46,684 nucleotides of DNA from Megamonas sp. UBA1799 (GTDB lineage: Bacteria; Bacillota; Negativicutes; Selenomonadales; Selenomonadaceae): contig DCFR01000042.1 of NCBI GenBank assembly GCA_002319815.1, forward strand, positions 1-46,684. Direction: 5' to 3'. Shown piece by piece: positions 16,515 through 25,044 of the stretch. Each line of letters opens with the position of its first letter. Position 1 is the stretch's first letter. Position numbers and translations under genes: made by a program. The notes below the pieces were generated by a model that saw only the letters and a program-made list of their open reading frames with translations, did not search any database and was not told the DNA's origin.

Positions 16515-17345
16515 TCAGCAATTGCCAGCGTACACATATTTTAAATGCTTCCGGGCAATGGTACAAAGCCGCTCAATCATTGCAACCGGCGTTGGCTGCG
16601 CCGCCTGCATCTGAAACCGTGGAAAGAAACGACTGACATGCAGCGGCAGTTCGGGAGAAATGGTTGCCAGCCAGGCAGTTTCCTGCGCCATAGCACCTTC
16701 ATCGTCATTTTTGCCAGGAACAATCAACGTTGTGACTTCAACATGGCAAACAGCAGCTGCCTGCACAATCGTTGCTTGTACCGTGCCCAAATCGCCGCCC
16801 AGCCATTGGTAAAATTCCGATCCCCAACCTTTAAGATCAATATTCATTGCGTCAATATACGGCAGCAAAGCCGCCAAAGGTTCCTGACAAATCATGCCAT
16901 TGGTCACCAGCGCAGTTTTAAGCCCGGCCTGCCGCAGCAGTTTCGCCGCATCGCGCACATACTCATACCCCACCAACGGTTCATTATAAGTAAACGCCAC
17001 CCCCAGATTGCCGCGCGGCCCATGATTTAGCTGCTGCGCCAGAGTGACAAGCGCTTCCGGCGTCACATCGGTCCCCGGCGCTTCGGCCCCTGCCTGGGAG
17101 ATCGTATCATTCTGACAAAACGGGCAATGAAGGTTGCAGCCATAACTGCCGACAGACAAAATAAACTTACCCGGATACCAGCGGCGAAACGGCTTTTTTT
17201 CCACCGGATCCACCGCTATCGAAGTCAAGTGACCATAATTTGCTGCCGTAACCGTACCATCAATATTTTTCCGCGCCCGGCACAAGCCGGATTGTCCCTC
17301 TTTCAGCGCGCAATGCTGCGGGCAAATCGGACAAATCGCTTTCAA
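16515..17345 (-). CDS. amrS: AmmeMemoRadiSam system radical SAM enzyme
   Basis: A 276-residue radical SAM protein. It begins with a Cys-rich segment (CPICPQHC and a further Cys at GLCRA), then the cluster-binding CNLHCPFC (CX3CX2C, near residue 72), then GVAFTYNEPLVGYEYV and DAMNIDLKGWG. This order is typical of the pyruvate formate-lyase activase-like enzyme that always accompanies AMMECR1 and MEMO homologues. The reaction of the system is unknown. The start codon is TTG with GAGG before it, overlapping the stop of the upstream AMMECR1-MEMO gene (TTGA, 4 bases), so the two are translationally coupled. The importer receptor gene follows 67 bases later with at best a weak promoter of its own. 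Confidence 0.9.
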   Translation of the reverse strand: MKAICPICPQHCALKEGQSGLCRARKNIDGTVTAANYGHLTSIAVDPVEKKPFRRWYPGKFILSVGSYGCNLHCPFCQNDTISQAGAEAPGTDVTPEALVTLAQQLNHGPRGNLGVAFTYNEPLVGYEYVRDAAKLLRQAGLKTALVTNGMICQEPLAALLPYIDAMNIDLKGWGSEFYQWLGGDLGTVQATIVQAAAVCHVEVTTLIVPGKNDDEGAMAQETAWLATISPELPLHVSRFFPRFQMQAAQPTPVAMIERLCTIARKHLKYVYAGNC

Positions 17346-18727
17346 TGGTGCCTCACCACCTCAAAACGCCAGAGCTGCGCCGGTTCTGCGGTTCGTATGC
17401 CGCCTTTGCGCCGGGCGATTGACACCTGTTCGTCCACCGTATCGACTCCCGGCAAATCCGGCAGCAGGACGCCGCGGCGTCCGCCGGCTTCAACAATCAC
17501 GCCATAGCGCTTTACATTGAGTTGTTTTTCCGAATCAATCGGCTTCGGCTCGGTAAGAACGTCCACACTATAGACCAGTGACTCCAGTTCCTCCGGCCGG
17601 ACCGGCTCAAACCGCGGATCATGGACCGCCGCCGACACCGCATTGTAAAGGATTTCCTCCGCCAGGCTGCGCTGCGCCGGCAAAATAGTGCCAATACAGC
17701 CGCGCAGCTGTCCGTCTTTGTGCAAGGAAACAAACGCACCGGCTTTCTCCTTCGTCAACGCAGCCGGCAGATCCGGCGGCAGCGCTGCATAGGCGCCGGT
17801 TTTTACATAGGTTTCCAGACTATGCCGGGCCAACTGCACAAAAGCATCTTCGCCATTGCGCAGCGCCTGTAGCCGCTGCTGTTCCCCCTGCACGAACTGT
17901 TCGCCGATTGCCCGGGATGCATCAGTCCCGACAGTGACAAAAGACGCTACGCCATATCCGACGCCAAACGGCCCCTCATACGACAAAAGTTCACACTGCA
18001 GCGCCTGGCGGTCGAGCGCCCCGGCCATAATCCAAAAGGACCGCAGCCCGCACTCCGCCGCATTTTCCGCCAACGCCGGATCGATCTGCAGCAAGGAGAG
18101 AAAATCCCCTGTCCCCAGCGCCGCCGTACACTGCCGATCAAATTCCGGACCAGCCGGCGCAAAGCCATAAGGACCATCTTCCTTCAACTTGTGCGAAAGA
18201 TCCCCGGAGGCAATATAAACAACCCGCCGGTTCAGCCGCGCCGCGGTTGCAGCAATACACTGGCCCAAGTGATAATGTGCCAGCGGCGGCAATCCGGAAA
18301 GCCCGATACGCACCAACTTGTACTCCTTCTGATAGGCATTCAAAAAATGCAGCGGAATCATCGTCGCATGATCCAAGAGCGGCTCCCTCTCCCCCAGCGT
18401 ACCGGCAGGAAGCTCTGCGTCCGCACACTGTTTCGATAATTCTGCCACAAAGTCAGTATCATAGTTGACTTGGACTTCGACCTGCGGCGCCTGAAAAGCC
18501 TTAAAGCTGCCCGCTGCCTGCCGACCCGGCGAAATATGAAAATAATCGCTGTACAAAGTCGCATGCGGACTGCTCAACACAATCGTATCCGGATGAAACG
18601 CGGCCGCACGCTGCATTGCCAGACGATAGGCTTCAATGGTTTTCCCGATTTTCTGTTCCTCGCCATGCCCGACTTCAGGCAAAATAATCGGCGGATGAGG
18701 TACGGCGAATGCCGCTACAATAGACAT
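17342..18727 (-). CDS. fused MEMO-type and AMMECR1-domain protein (AmmeMemoRadiSam A+B)
   Basis: 461 residues. The N-terminal half (1 to about 265) is a MEMO/LigB-type domain: AVPHPPIILPEVGHG, SSPHATLYSDYFHI, HATMIPLHFLNAY and ASGDLSHKLK give the His residues that bind a non-heme metal in this fold. The C-terminal half (about 285-450) is an AMMECR1 domain, with the signature LRGCIG in KDGQLRGCIGTI and VHDPRFEPVRPEEL. In many genomes these are two genes (AmmeMemoRadiSam A and B); here they are one. ATG is preceded by GGGAGG, and a TATAAT about 50 bases upstream may be the promoter. The partner radical SAM gene overlaps the end. The function of the system is not established. Confidence 0.92.
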   Translation of the reverse strand: MSIVAAFAVPHPPIILPEVGHGEEQKIGKTIEAYRLAMQRAAAFHPDTIVLSSPHATLYSDYFHISPGRQAAGSFKAFQAPQVEVQVNYDTDFVAELSKQCADAELPAGTLGEREPLLDHATMIPLHFLNAYQKEYKLVRIGLSGLPPLAHYHLGQCIAATAARLNRRVVYIASGDLSHKLKEDGPYGFAPAGPEFDRQCTAALGTGDFLSLLQIDPALAENAAECGLRSFWIMAGALDRQALQCELLSYEGPFGVGYGVASFVTVGTDASRAIGEQFVQGEQQRLQALRNGEDAFVQLARHSLETYVKTGAYAALPPDLPAALTKEKAGAFVSLHKDGQLRGCIGTILPAQRSLAEEILYNAVSAAVHDPRFEPVRPEELESLVYSVDVLTEPKPIDSEKQLNVKRYGVIVEAGGRRGVLLPDLPGVDTVDEQVSIARRKGGIRTAEPAQLWRFEVVRHH

Positions 18728-18801
18728 ACAGATTCCTCCCTTGCTTTTTCTATTGTCACTCTATTCAAATTATACTTTACACAGCTAAAAATTACCATAA
18801 G

Positions 18802-18834
18802 AAAAACCGCCATGCCCAAAAGCAGCATAGCGGT
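18802..18834 (-). terminator. terminator of the upp end of the housekeeping cluster
   Basis: On the minus strand ACCGC/GCGGT and ATGC/GCAT stems separated by one mismatch, followed by TTTTTCTT. It lies 22 bases after the upp stop codon. Confidence 0.7.
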
Positions 18835-18855
18835 AGACAGTAAAAAACGTTTTTA

Positions 18856-19497
18856 TTACAGGGTGCCAAAAATACGATCACCAGCATCACCTAAACCCGG
18901 AACAATATAACCCTTTTCGTTCAAATGATCATCGACACTGGCCACATAGATTGGAACGTCCGGATGATCCTGATTGACAACACGAACCCCGTCCGGAGCT
19001 GCCACCAGGCACATGAGAATCATCGATTTCGCGCCTTTCTCCTTCAGCAGCGTCAATGCCGCCGAAGAAGATCCGCCCGTTGCCAACATGGGATCAACCA
19101 CAATAAGCGTGCGTTCAGCTACATCAGGCGGCAGTTTGCAGTAATACTCGACCGGCTTCAGCGTCTTTGGATCCCGATAGAGCCCAATATGCCCTACGCG
19201 CGCTGCCGGAATCAACCGGATAATGCCGTTGAGCATGCCCAGCCCGGCCCGCAGGATTGGCACAACGCCGACCTTTTTGCCCGCCAGCATCTTAGCTTTG
19301 CATTTTGTAAGCGGCGTCTCAATCTCGACATCCTCCAACGGAAAATCACGCGTGATTTCATATGCCATCAGCATGGCAATTTCTTCAAGCAATTCGCGGA
19401 AATCCTTAGCGCCGGTCTCCTTCTGCCGCATCAGCGTCAGCTTATGCTGTACCAACGGATGATCAATAATATTTACTTTCAATTCTTCTGCCATCAT
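18856..19497 (-). CDS. upp: uracil phosphoribosyltransferase
   Basis: 213 residues. It makes UMP from uracil and PRPP in pyrimidine salvage. Seen in the sequence: HPLVQHKLTLMR near the N-terminus, GVVPILRAGLGM, the PRPP loop VVDPMLATGGSS, and the uracil-binding GYIVPGLGDAGDR at the C-terminus. The start could be either of two adjacent ATGs (19497 or 19494) after GGAGG; the end of glyA abuts. It is the last gene of the cluster and is followed by a hairpin terminator. The glyA-upp order is the same as in Bacillus. Confidence 0.97.
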   Translation of the reverse strand: MMAEELKVNIIDHPLVQHKLTLMRQKETGAKDFRELLEEIAMLMAYEITRDFPLEDVEIETPLTKCKAKMLAGKKVGVVPILRAGLGMLNGIIRLIPAARVGHIGLYRDPKTLKPVEYYCKLPPDVAERTLIVVDPMLATGGSSSAALTLLKEKGAKSMILMCLVAAPDGVRVVNQDHPDVPIYVASVDDHLNEKGYIVPGLGDAGDRIFGTL

Positions 19498-20751
19498 TTA
19501 TGCCTCCTCATACAGCGGGAATTTTTCACAAAGCGCCGCCACGCGAGTCCGCGCCTGCTGTTTTACCGACGCATCGGCCGGATTCTCCAGCACCAGCGCA
19601 ATGATCGCCGCAACTTCTTGCATATCTTCTTCCTGGAATCCGCGCGTCGTCAGCGCCGGAGACCCCAAGCGAATGCCGCTCGTAACAAACGGGCTCAGCG
19701 GTTCAAACGGAATCGTATTCTTGTTGGCCGTAATGCCGACCTCATCGAGAACATTCTGCGCTTCCTTCCCAGTAATGTTCTTGCTCTGCAGATCGACCAG
19801 CATGAGATGGTTATCCGTTCCGCCGGAAACAATGCGGAAGCCCTTGGCGGTAAGACCGTCGGCCAGCGCTTTGGCATTCTTCAAAACCTGCTGCTGGTAT
19901 TCCTTAAACTCCGGCTGCAAAGCTTCCTTAAGCGCAACCGCTTTAGCGGCAATGACATGCATCAACGGACCGCCCTGAATGCCAGGGAAAATTGCCTTAT
20001 TGAACTGCTTGCCAAATTCGGCATCTTTGCAGAGGATCATGCCGCCGCGAGGGCCCCGCAGCGTCTTATGCGTCGTTGTCGTAACGACATCTGCATAAGG
20101 AACCGGGCTTGGATGCAGTCCGGCAGCCACCAACCCGGCGATATGGGCAATATCCACCATAAGATAGGCTCCCACTTTATGGGCAATTTCGGACAGCCGA
20201 GGGAAATCAATAATACGCGCATAAGCCGAAGCGCCAGCAACAATCAGCTTTGGCTTGCATTCCAGCGCCGTCTGCTCAAGCGCATCATAATCAATGCGCT
20301 CCGTATCTTTCGCAACGCCATACGGAACAATTTTAAAATACGTCCCCGACATATTGACCGGACTGCCATGAGTCAGATGCCCGCCATCCGTCAAATTCAT
20401 GCCCATGACCGTATCGCCCGGCTGCAGCAAAGCAAAAAATACCGCCATATTGGCCTGCGCCCCGGAATGCGGCTGCACATTGGCATACGCCGCGCCAAAC
20501 AATTTTTTTGCGCGGTCAATCGCCAGCTGCTCGACGACGTCGACAAACTCGCAGCCGCCATAATAACGCTTGCCCGGATAGCCCTCGGCATACTTGTTGG
20601 TAAGTACGCTGCCCTGCGCCTCCATAACTGCCTTGCTCACAATATTCTCCGACGCAATGAGTTCCAACTTATTGCGCTGACGATTCAACTCATGGTCGAG
20701 CTGCGCCTTGATCTCAGGATCCACTTTCGCCAGATTATCCATTAAATGCAT
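19498..20751 (-). CDS. glyA: serine hydroxymethyltransferase
   Basis: 417 residues, the usual length. It converts serine and tetrahydrofolate to glycine and methylene-tetrahydrofolate, the main one-carbon source. Seen: IASENIVSKAVMEAQGS, NKYAEGYPGKRYYGG, QPHSGAQANMAV, DGGHLTHGSPVN, and the PLP lysine in TTTTHKTLRGPRGG. GGAGG lies 7 bases before the ATG at 20751. It follows rpiB after 30 bases and abuts upp, as in the Bacillus cluster, so all are likely one transcript. Confidence 0.97.
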   Translation of the reverse strand: MHLMDNLAKVDPEIKAQLDHELNRQRNKLELIASENIVSKAVMEAQGSVLTNKYAEGYPGKRYYGGCEFVDVVEQLAIDRAKKLFGAAYANVQPHSGAQANMAVFFALLQPGDTVMGMNLTDGGHLTHGSPVNMSGTYFKIVPYGVAKDTERIDYDALEQTALECKPKLIVAGASAYARIIDFPRLSEIAHKVGAYLMVDIAHIAGLVAAGLHPSPVPYADVVTTTTHKTLRGPRGGMILCKDAEFGKQFNKAIFPGIQGGPLMHVIAAKAVALKEALQPEFKEYQQQVLKNAKALADGLTAKGFRIVSGGTDNHLMLVDLQSKNITGKEAQNVLDEVGITANKNTIPFEPLSPFVTSGIRLGSPALTTRGFQEEDMQEVAAIIALVLENPADASVKQQARTRVAALCEKFPLYEEA

Positions 20752-20781
20752 GAAAAAACCTCCTATAATAATCTATAATTT

Positions 20782-21225
20782 CTATTTTCCTTCCAAATCC
20801 ATAATCTTGCCAACCCGGCGCGCATGACGGCCGCCTAAGAACGCCGTCTGTACCCAGACGCGCACAATTTCTCCCGCCGGTCCCGGCCCCAGAACGCGGC
20901 CGCCCATTGCCAGCACATTAGCATCATTGTGCGCCCGCGACATGCGCGCCGAATAAACATCATTGCAAAGAGCCGCGCGAATCCCTTGTATTTTATTGGC
21001 CGCAATGGAAATGCCAATACCGGTTCCACAGAGCACAATTCCCCGCTCCGCATGGCCGCTCGTAATTTCCGCACAAACCTTCTCGGCGATATCCGGATAA
21101 TCCACGGAATCTTCCGTGTAAGTACCGACATCCTGAACCTCAATATCTGCGAACTCAGCCAAAACCTTTTTGACCTCTTCTTTAAGCGCCAACGCCCCAT
21201 GATCGCAGCCAACCACAATTTTCAT
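20782..21225 (-). CDS. rpiB: ribose 5-phosphate isomerase B
   Basis: 147 residues from the ATG at 21225. The frame is open for another 44 codons upstream, but that stretch (rich in Arg/Gly, covering the inverted repeat at 21249-21294) does not look like protein of this family. It interconverts ribose 5-phosphate and ribulose 5-phosphate in the cytoplasm. Seen: VVGCDHGALALKEEV, VDYPDIAEKV, the catalytic-Cys loop LCGTGIGISIAANK, RAALCNDVYSARMSRAHNDA and GGRVLGPG. The whole RpiB fold is present and of normal length. Same strand and order as in the Bacillus cluster. Confidence 0.95.
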   Translation of the reverse strand: MKIVVGCDHGALALKEEVKKVLAEFADIEVQDVGTYTEDSVDYPDIAEKVCAEITSGHAERGIVLCGTGIGISIAANKIQGIRAALCNDVYSARMSRAHNDANVLAMGGRVLGPGPAGEIVRVWVQTAFLGGRHARRVGKIMDLEGK

Positions 21226-21248
21226 CCTGTTTCCGCCTTTCCCCCTGC

Positions 21249-21294
21249 GTGCAGGGACACATTCCTTCCAACAGGCAGAATGGTGTCCCTGCAC
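21249..21294. repeat. inverted repeat GTGCAGGGACAC between rpiB and the phosphatase gene
   Basis: Twelve-base perfect arms (GTGCAGGGACAC at 21249-21260 and GTGTCCCTGCAC at 21283-21294), extended by ATTC/GAAT, with a 13-base loop. It overlaps the phosphatase stop codon (TAG) and has no T-run. It looks more like a dispersed palindromic repeat or an mRNA-processing hairpin than a terminator. Confidence 0.5.
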
Positions 21295-21752
21295 TAATTT
21301 TCCCGCTGCCAGCGCAGCCAGGCCGCGTTGAGGCAGCTTTCCAAATCGACCAGACACGCCTCATAAATCCCTGGGTCCGCACCGTATGGATCAGTAATAT
21401 CCTCATCCATCCCGGCATAATCCCTGAGGGTGCAGACCTTATCCTCAAACTCCGGCCGCTCGCTCAGAATAGCCGCCTTGAGCGTCTGATTGATGGCAAG
21501 CACCAGAGCCGCCTCCCGCAGCATTGCCGTTGTCAAATGCCGCGCTGTATGATGGGCAATCGAAAGCCCATGCCAGCCGGCAGCCAGCACCGCCGGCTGC
21601 AAAGGAGCCTCTCCATCATAGGCCATAACACCTGCTGAGCGGGCCTGCCACTCCTGCTGCCGTCCCGCCGCGCCGATTCTGGCCTGCCAGATCGCCTCCG
21701 CCAGCGGACTGCGGCAAACATTACTTGTACAGACAAAAAGAACCGTCTTCAT
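21294..21752 (-). CDS. low-molecular-weight protein tyrosine/arginine phosphatase family
   Basis: 152 residues from the ATG at 21752; an earlier in-frame ATG at 21785 adds 11 residues that do not match the family. The active-site P-loop is CTSNVCRSP (C7 to R13 if the first Met is 1), and the general acid is in DITDPYG (the DP pair). This family removes phosphate from Tyr or, in the YwlE subgroup, from Arg. The residue between Asn and Cys in the loop is Val, not the Thr that marks arginine phosphatases such as YwlE, so tyrosine phosphatase activity is more likely. The gene holds the position of ywlE in the Bacillus cluster. Confidence 0.88.
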   Translation of the reverse strand: MKTVLFVCTSNVCRSPLAEAIWQARIGAAGRQQEWQARSAGVMAYDGEAPLQPAVLAAGWHGLSIAHHTARHLTTAMLREAALVLAINQTLKAAILSERPEFEDKVCTLRDYAGMDEDITDPYGADPGIYEACLVDLESCLNAAWLRWQREN

Positions 21753-21973
21753 GCTCACGCTTCCCTTTCTCAGAACATTTTTCATCGTCTATTGTACCAC
21801 AGACCGGGCACAAGGGAAATTGAAATTTGCGAAAAAATTGCCTCTATAACCGGAACAGACTTGTTGACAACGGTCGATATCCCGTCGCCGCCGCTTCCAA
21901 AAAGTCATGGCTCCGAACCAAAATCATCATAATACGATTGCTGCTGTTAGAAATATCCGCAGCATTTCATTCG

Positions 21974-23050
21974 TTATTTAACGAATGCCCCCGTCTTGGC
22001 CGACAAAGTTCTGAATCCACTTGCCTTGTGCAGGCGATTCATAATCGCCAGCCCCAGCCCCGCCTCAGTCGTTCCTTCCGCCAGCAGGCAATCGGCCGGC
22101 TTCAGATCAAAACTGCGCAGCGCTTCATACAAATGCGCGGCTATGGACGGCAAATCTGCCTGTCGTCCGTAAACAGCAAGCAGCTCTGCCGGTAAAAGAT
22201 CCGCTATCGCCGCGGCAACTTCCTCACTCACGATCACCCCGACTACATGCCCCAGCAACTGACGCTTAGTGATCTCCCGCCGAAAAGCCGACGCCATCAT
22301 AGACGGTGCTCCTGCCAACAAAGTGAGCGGTGCTTTGGGAGCATAATGCGTATATTTCATTCCCGGCGCCCGCGGCGTCGTTCCTTCACCAACCAACGCC
22401 GGATCCAGCTCCACCCGCCCAAGAACTTCCTCGAGCATCTCACGGGTAACCGCGCCGGGACGCAAAATCACCGCCGTTGCCCCAGAACAATCGACAATGG
22501 TTGACTCCACGCCAAAAGTACAGGGCCCACCGTCAAGAATCAAAGGAATTCTTCCCGCCATATCGCGATAAACCAAGGCGGCCGTGGTCGGACTCGGCCG
22601 CCCGGAAATATTTGCGCTGGGCGCGGCAATCGGCACTCCCGCCGCCCGGATCAGCGCCCGGGCAATATCATCTTCCGGCATCCGTATCCCCACGGTACCC
22701 AGTCCGCCGGTAATCCGCTCCGGCACAACCGGTTTTTTTGGCAAAATCAGTGTTATTGGCCCGGGACAAAATGCCGCCAACAGCTTTTCCGCCATAGGCG
22801 TCACTGCAGCGGCAATGGTGTCCACCATCGCCCGATCGGCCACATGCAAAATCAGCGGGTTGTCCGAAGGACGTCCTTTCGCCGCATAAATAGCCGCGCA
22901 GGCCGCCGCGTCAAGCCCATTAGCGCCCAACCCGTAGACCGTTTCCGTGGGAAAGGCCACCAGCCCGCCGGCACGAATGATATCTCCCGCCGCCAGCAAA
23001 GCCGGCGCTTGATTTACCGGCTTGTCAATTTTAATGATTTTTGTTTCCAT
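21974..23050 (-). CDS. tsaC: threonylcarbamoyl-AMP synthase, long Sua5 form
   Basis: 358 residues from the ATG at 23050, the second in-frame Met; the 25 extra codons from 23125 overlap prmC and do not match the family. It makes threonylcarbamoyl-AMP for the t6A modification next to the anticodon of ANN-decoding tRNAs. The N-terminal YrdC domain shows GGLVAFPTETVYGLG, KGRPSDNPLILHV and SANISGRPSPTTA. The C-terminal Sua5 domain (about 240-350) follows after PGMKYTHYAPKAPL. It is the ywlC position of the Bacillus cluster. The 220 bases between it and the phosphatase start hold no gene I can support. Confidence 0.93.
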   Translation of the reverse strand: METKIIKIDKPVNQAPALLAAGDIIRAGGLVAFPTETVYGLGANGLDAAACAAIYAAKGRPSDNPLILHVADRAMVDTIAAAVTPMAEKLLAAFCPGPITLILPKKPVVPERITGGLGTVGIRMPEDDIARALIRAAGVPIAAPSANISGRPSPTTAALVYRDMAGRIPLILDGGPCTFGVESTIVDCSGATAVILRPGAVTREMLEEVLGRVELDPALVGEGTTPRAPGMKYTHYAPKAPLTLLAGAPSMMASAFRREITKRQLLGHVVGVIVSEEVAAAIADLLPAELLAVYGRQADLPSIAAHLYEALRSFDLKPADCLLAEGTTEAGLGLAIMNRLHKASGFRTLSAKTGAFVK

Positions 23051-23084
23051 TCCTGCGTCATTCTTTCTACTAAGATTAATAAAA

Positions 23085-23957
23085 CTATACCGAACCTTTT
23101 GTCCAGAGCACCACGACCCGATCAATTCCCGCCAAATCCTTCAGGATTTCGGTCCGATCATAAGCCGTCTGCCTCTCTGCCAGCTCTATGACCGGCTGGG
23201 CCTCATGAATGCCGACCTCAACGGCTAGAAATCCGCCCGGCACAATAAAAGCCGGCGCATTTGCAACCAGTCGACGATAAAAAGCTAATCCATCCGCTCC
23301 CCCGTCCAAAGCCCCCATAGGTTCCGCCGAACGCACCTCCGGCGCCAGGCCGGCAATATCCGCTGTGGGAATATACGGCGGATTGGAAACAATGGCCGTG
23401 AACGTTTCTCCCGCCAGCGGAGCCAGCAAATCGCCTTCATAAAAGACCGCGCGATCAGCAACGCCCAGCGCAGCGGCATTAGCTGCGGCAACGGTCAAGG
23501 CCGCCTGCGAAATATCAACCGCCGCCGCCCGCAGCTGCTTCATATAATAAAGTAACGACAAGGCAATCGCGCCGCTGCCTGTGCCAATATCAGCCACCCT
23601 CGCCGTCGGCATTGCCGGCAGACGGTCTATAGCCGCCTGCACCAGTACCTCGGTATCCGGCTGCGGCACCAGCACTGCCGGTGTAACCTGAAAAGTAAGG
23701 CCCATAAACTCCCGCCGCCCAACAATATACGCCACCGGCTGCCGGGCGACCCGCTGCCGGATATACTCCCGGTATTGCGCCAGCTCGGCAGCCTCCAAGG
23801 GTTCATCAAAATGCACATACAAATAAATACGCGGTTTTCCCAGCACATGCGAAAGCAGTACCTCGGCATCCAGCCGGGGTGATTCAATACCCCGCGTGCC
23901 AAAATACTGCCCTGTCCACTTCAATATAGATCCGATTGTCCATATCTGATTTGCCAT
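23085..23957 (-). CDS. prmC: release factor glutamine N5-methyltransferase
   Basis: 290 residues. It methylates the glutamine of the GGQ motif in release factors 1 and 2, using S-adenosylmethionine. Seen: an N-terminal helical domain (SPRLDAEVLLSHVLG), the SAM-binding ADIGTGSGAIALSL and the catalytic SNPPYIPTAD. The ATG at 23957 lies one base after the prfA stop codon region, with AGGT inside the end of prfA, so the two are translationally coupled. Having the methylase directly after its substrate gene prfA is the standard arrangement in Firmicutes. Confidence 0.96.
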   Translation of the reverse strand: MANQIWTIGSILKWTGQYFGTRGIESPRLDAEVLLSHVLGKPRIYLYVHFDEPLEAAELAQYREYIRQRVARQPVAYIVGRREFMGLTFQVTPAVLVPQPDTEVLVQAAIDRLPAMPTARVADIGTGSGAIALSLLYYMKQLRAAAVDISQAALTVAAANAAALGVADRAVFYEGDLLAPLAGETFTAIVSNPPYIPTADIAGLAPEVRSAEPMGALDGGADGLAFYRRLVANAPAFIVPGGFLAVEVGIHEAQPVIELAERQTAYDRTEILKDLAGIDRVVVLWTKGSV

Positions 23958-23958
23958 A

Positions 23959-25026
23959 TCACTTTACCTGCTTCATTTTTGCCGCCTGATCCGCGGTAAT
24001 AAGCGCGTTCAGAAGTTCTTCAATCTCACCGTTGAGCACGGCCTCCAGCTTATGCAGCGTCAATCCGATACGATGATCCGTCACTCGCCCCTGCGGAAAA
24101 TTATAAGTACGGATCCGCTCGCTTCTGTCTCCGGACCCAACCTGACTCTTACGATCGGCAGCGATCGCCTGCTGCTGCTGCTGCTGGGCGCGCTCATAAA
24201 TCCGGGCCCGCAGCACGCGCATTGCCTGTTCTTTGTTCTTCAGCTGGGATTTCTCGTCCTGGCACTGCACAACAATGCCCGTAGGCAAATGCGTGATGCG
24301 GATTGCCGTCTCGGTACGGTTGACGTACTGACCACCCGCCCCATGCGCGCAATACGTATCAATGCGCAAATCTTCCGGACGGATTGCCACCTCAACCTCC
24401 TCGGCCTCCGGCAGCACGGCCACCGTAACGGCGGAAGTATGAATCCGCCCGGCGGATTCCGTAGCTGGAACCCGCTGCACCCGATGCGTCCCGCTCTCAT
24501 ACTTGAGCTTGCTGTATGCGCCATAACCATCAATCGAAAAAGAAACCTCTTTAAAGCCGCCAAGCTCCGTCTGATTGGAATCTATAAGCTCAACTCGCCA
24601 GCCCTGTTTTTCGGCATACCGCGTGTACATGCGAAAAAGATCGCCGGCAAACAAAGCGGCTTCCTCCCCTCCGACACCGCCCCGGATCTCAACAATAACA
24701 TTTTTGTCATCATTGGGGTCCTTGGGCAGCAGCAAAACCGGCAATTCCTGATCCAGTTGTTGTTTCCGCTGTTTGAGTTCAGCCAGCTCCGCCTCGACTA
24801 GTTTGCGAAAATCGTCTTCCAGCGGCTCGTCAAAAAGAGCCTTATCATCGCTGATGCTCTTCACAACCTGTTTATATTCGCGAAACTTTTCCACCACCGG
24901 AGCCAGCGCCGCATGTTCCTTGCTATAACGCTGCCATTTCTCCACCTGGCACAACACTTCCGGATCGCTGATCAGCGATTCCAGTTCCAAATATTTATCT
25001 TCTACTGCTTGTAATTGTTCCAGCAC
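23959..25026 (-). CDS. prfA: peptide chain release factor 1
   Basis: About 355 residues from a GTG at 25026. GGAGGAAAG lies 5 bases before this GTG, and the resulting MLEQLQAVEDKYLELE is the usual RF1 N-terminus. An ATG at 25044 adds six residues and would lie too close to the site. It reads UAA and UAG: the PAT tripeptide is in RVPATESAGRIHTSA, and the peptidyl-hydrolysis motif GGQ is in AHGAGGQYVNRTE. The residue after GGQ is Tyr where His is common. There is a run of six Gln in AQQQQQQAIAADRKS, a natural length variation in that loop. Coupled to prmC downstream and follows yqhQ after 18 bases. Confidence 0.96.
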   Translation of the reverse strand: MLEQLQAVEDKYLELESLISDPEVLCQVEKWQRYSKEHAALAPVVEKFREYKQVVKSISDDKALFDEPLEDDFRKLVEAELAELKQRKQQLDQELPVLLLPKDPNDDKNVIVEIRGGVGGEEAALFAGDLFRMYTRYAEKQGWRVELIDSNQTELGGFKEVSFSIDGYGAYSKLKYESGTHRVQRVPATESAGRIHTSAVTVAVLPEAEEVEVAIRPEDLRIDTYCAHGAGGQYVNRTETAIRITHLPTGIVVQCQDEKSQLKNKEQAMRVLRARIYERAQQQQQQAIAADRKSQVGSGDRSERIRTYNFPQGRVTDHRIGLTLHKLEAVLNGEIEELLNALITADQAAKMKQVK

Positions 25027-25044
25027 GTAGTCTTTCCTCCACAA

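Noticed and set aside
18925..20745. 606-codon open frame on the plus strand over upp and glyA
   Set aside because: It is antisense to two certain enzymes. It is Arg/His/Asn rich with no domain, no ribosome-binding site, and arises from the codon use of the real genes.
24168..24190. CTG-type repeat in prfA as a frameshift or expansion locus
   Set aside because: It encodes six Gln in a variable loop, the frame continues unbroken and the GGQ region is intact.
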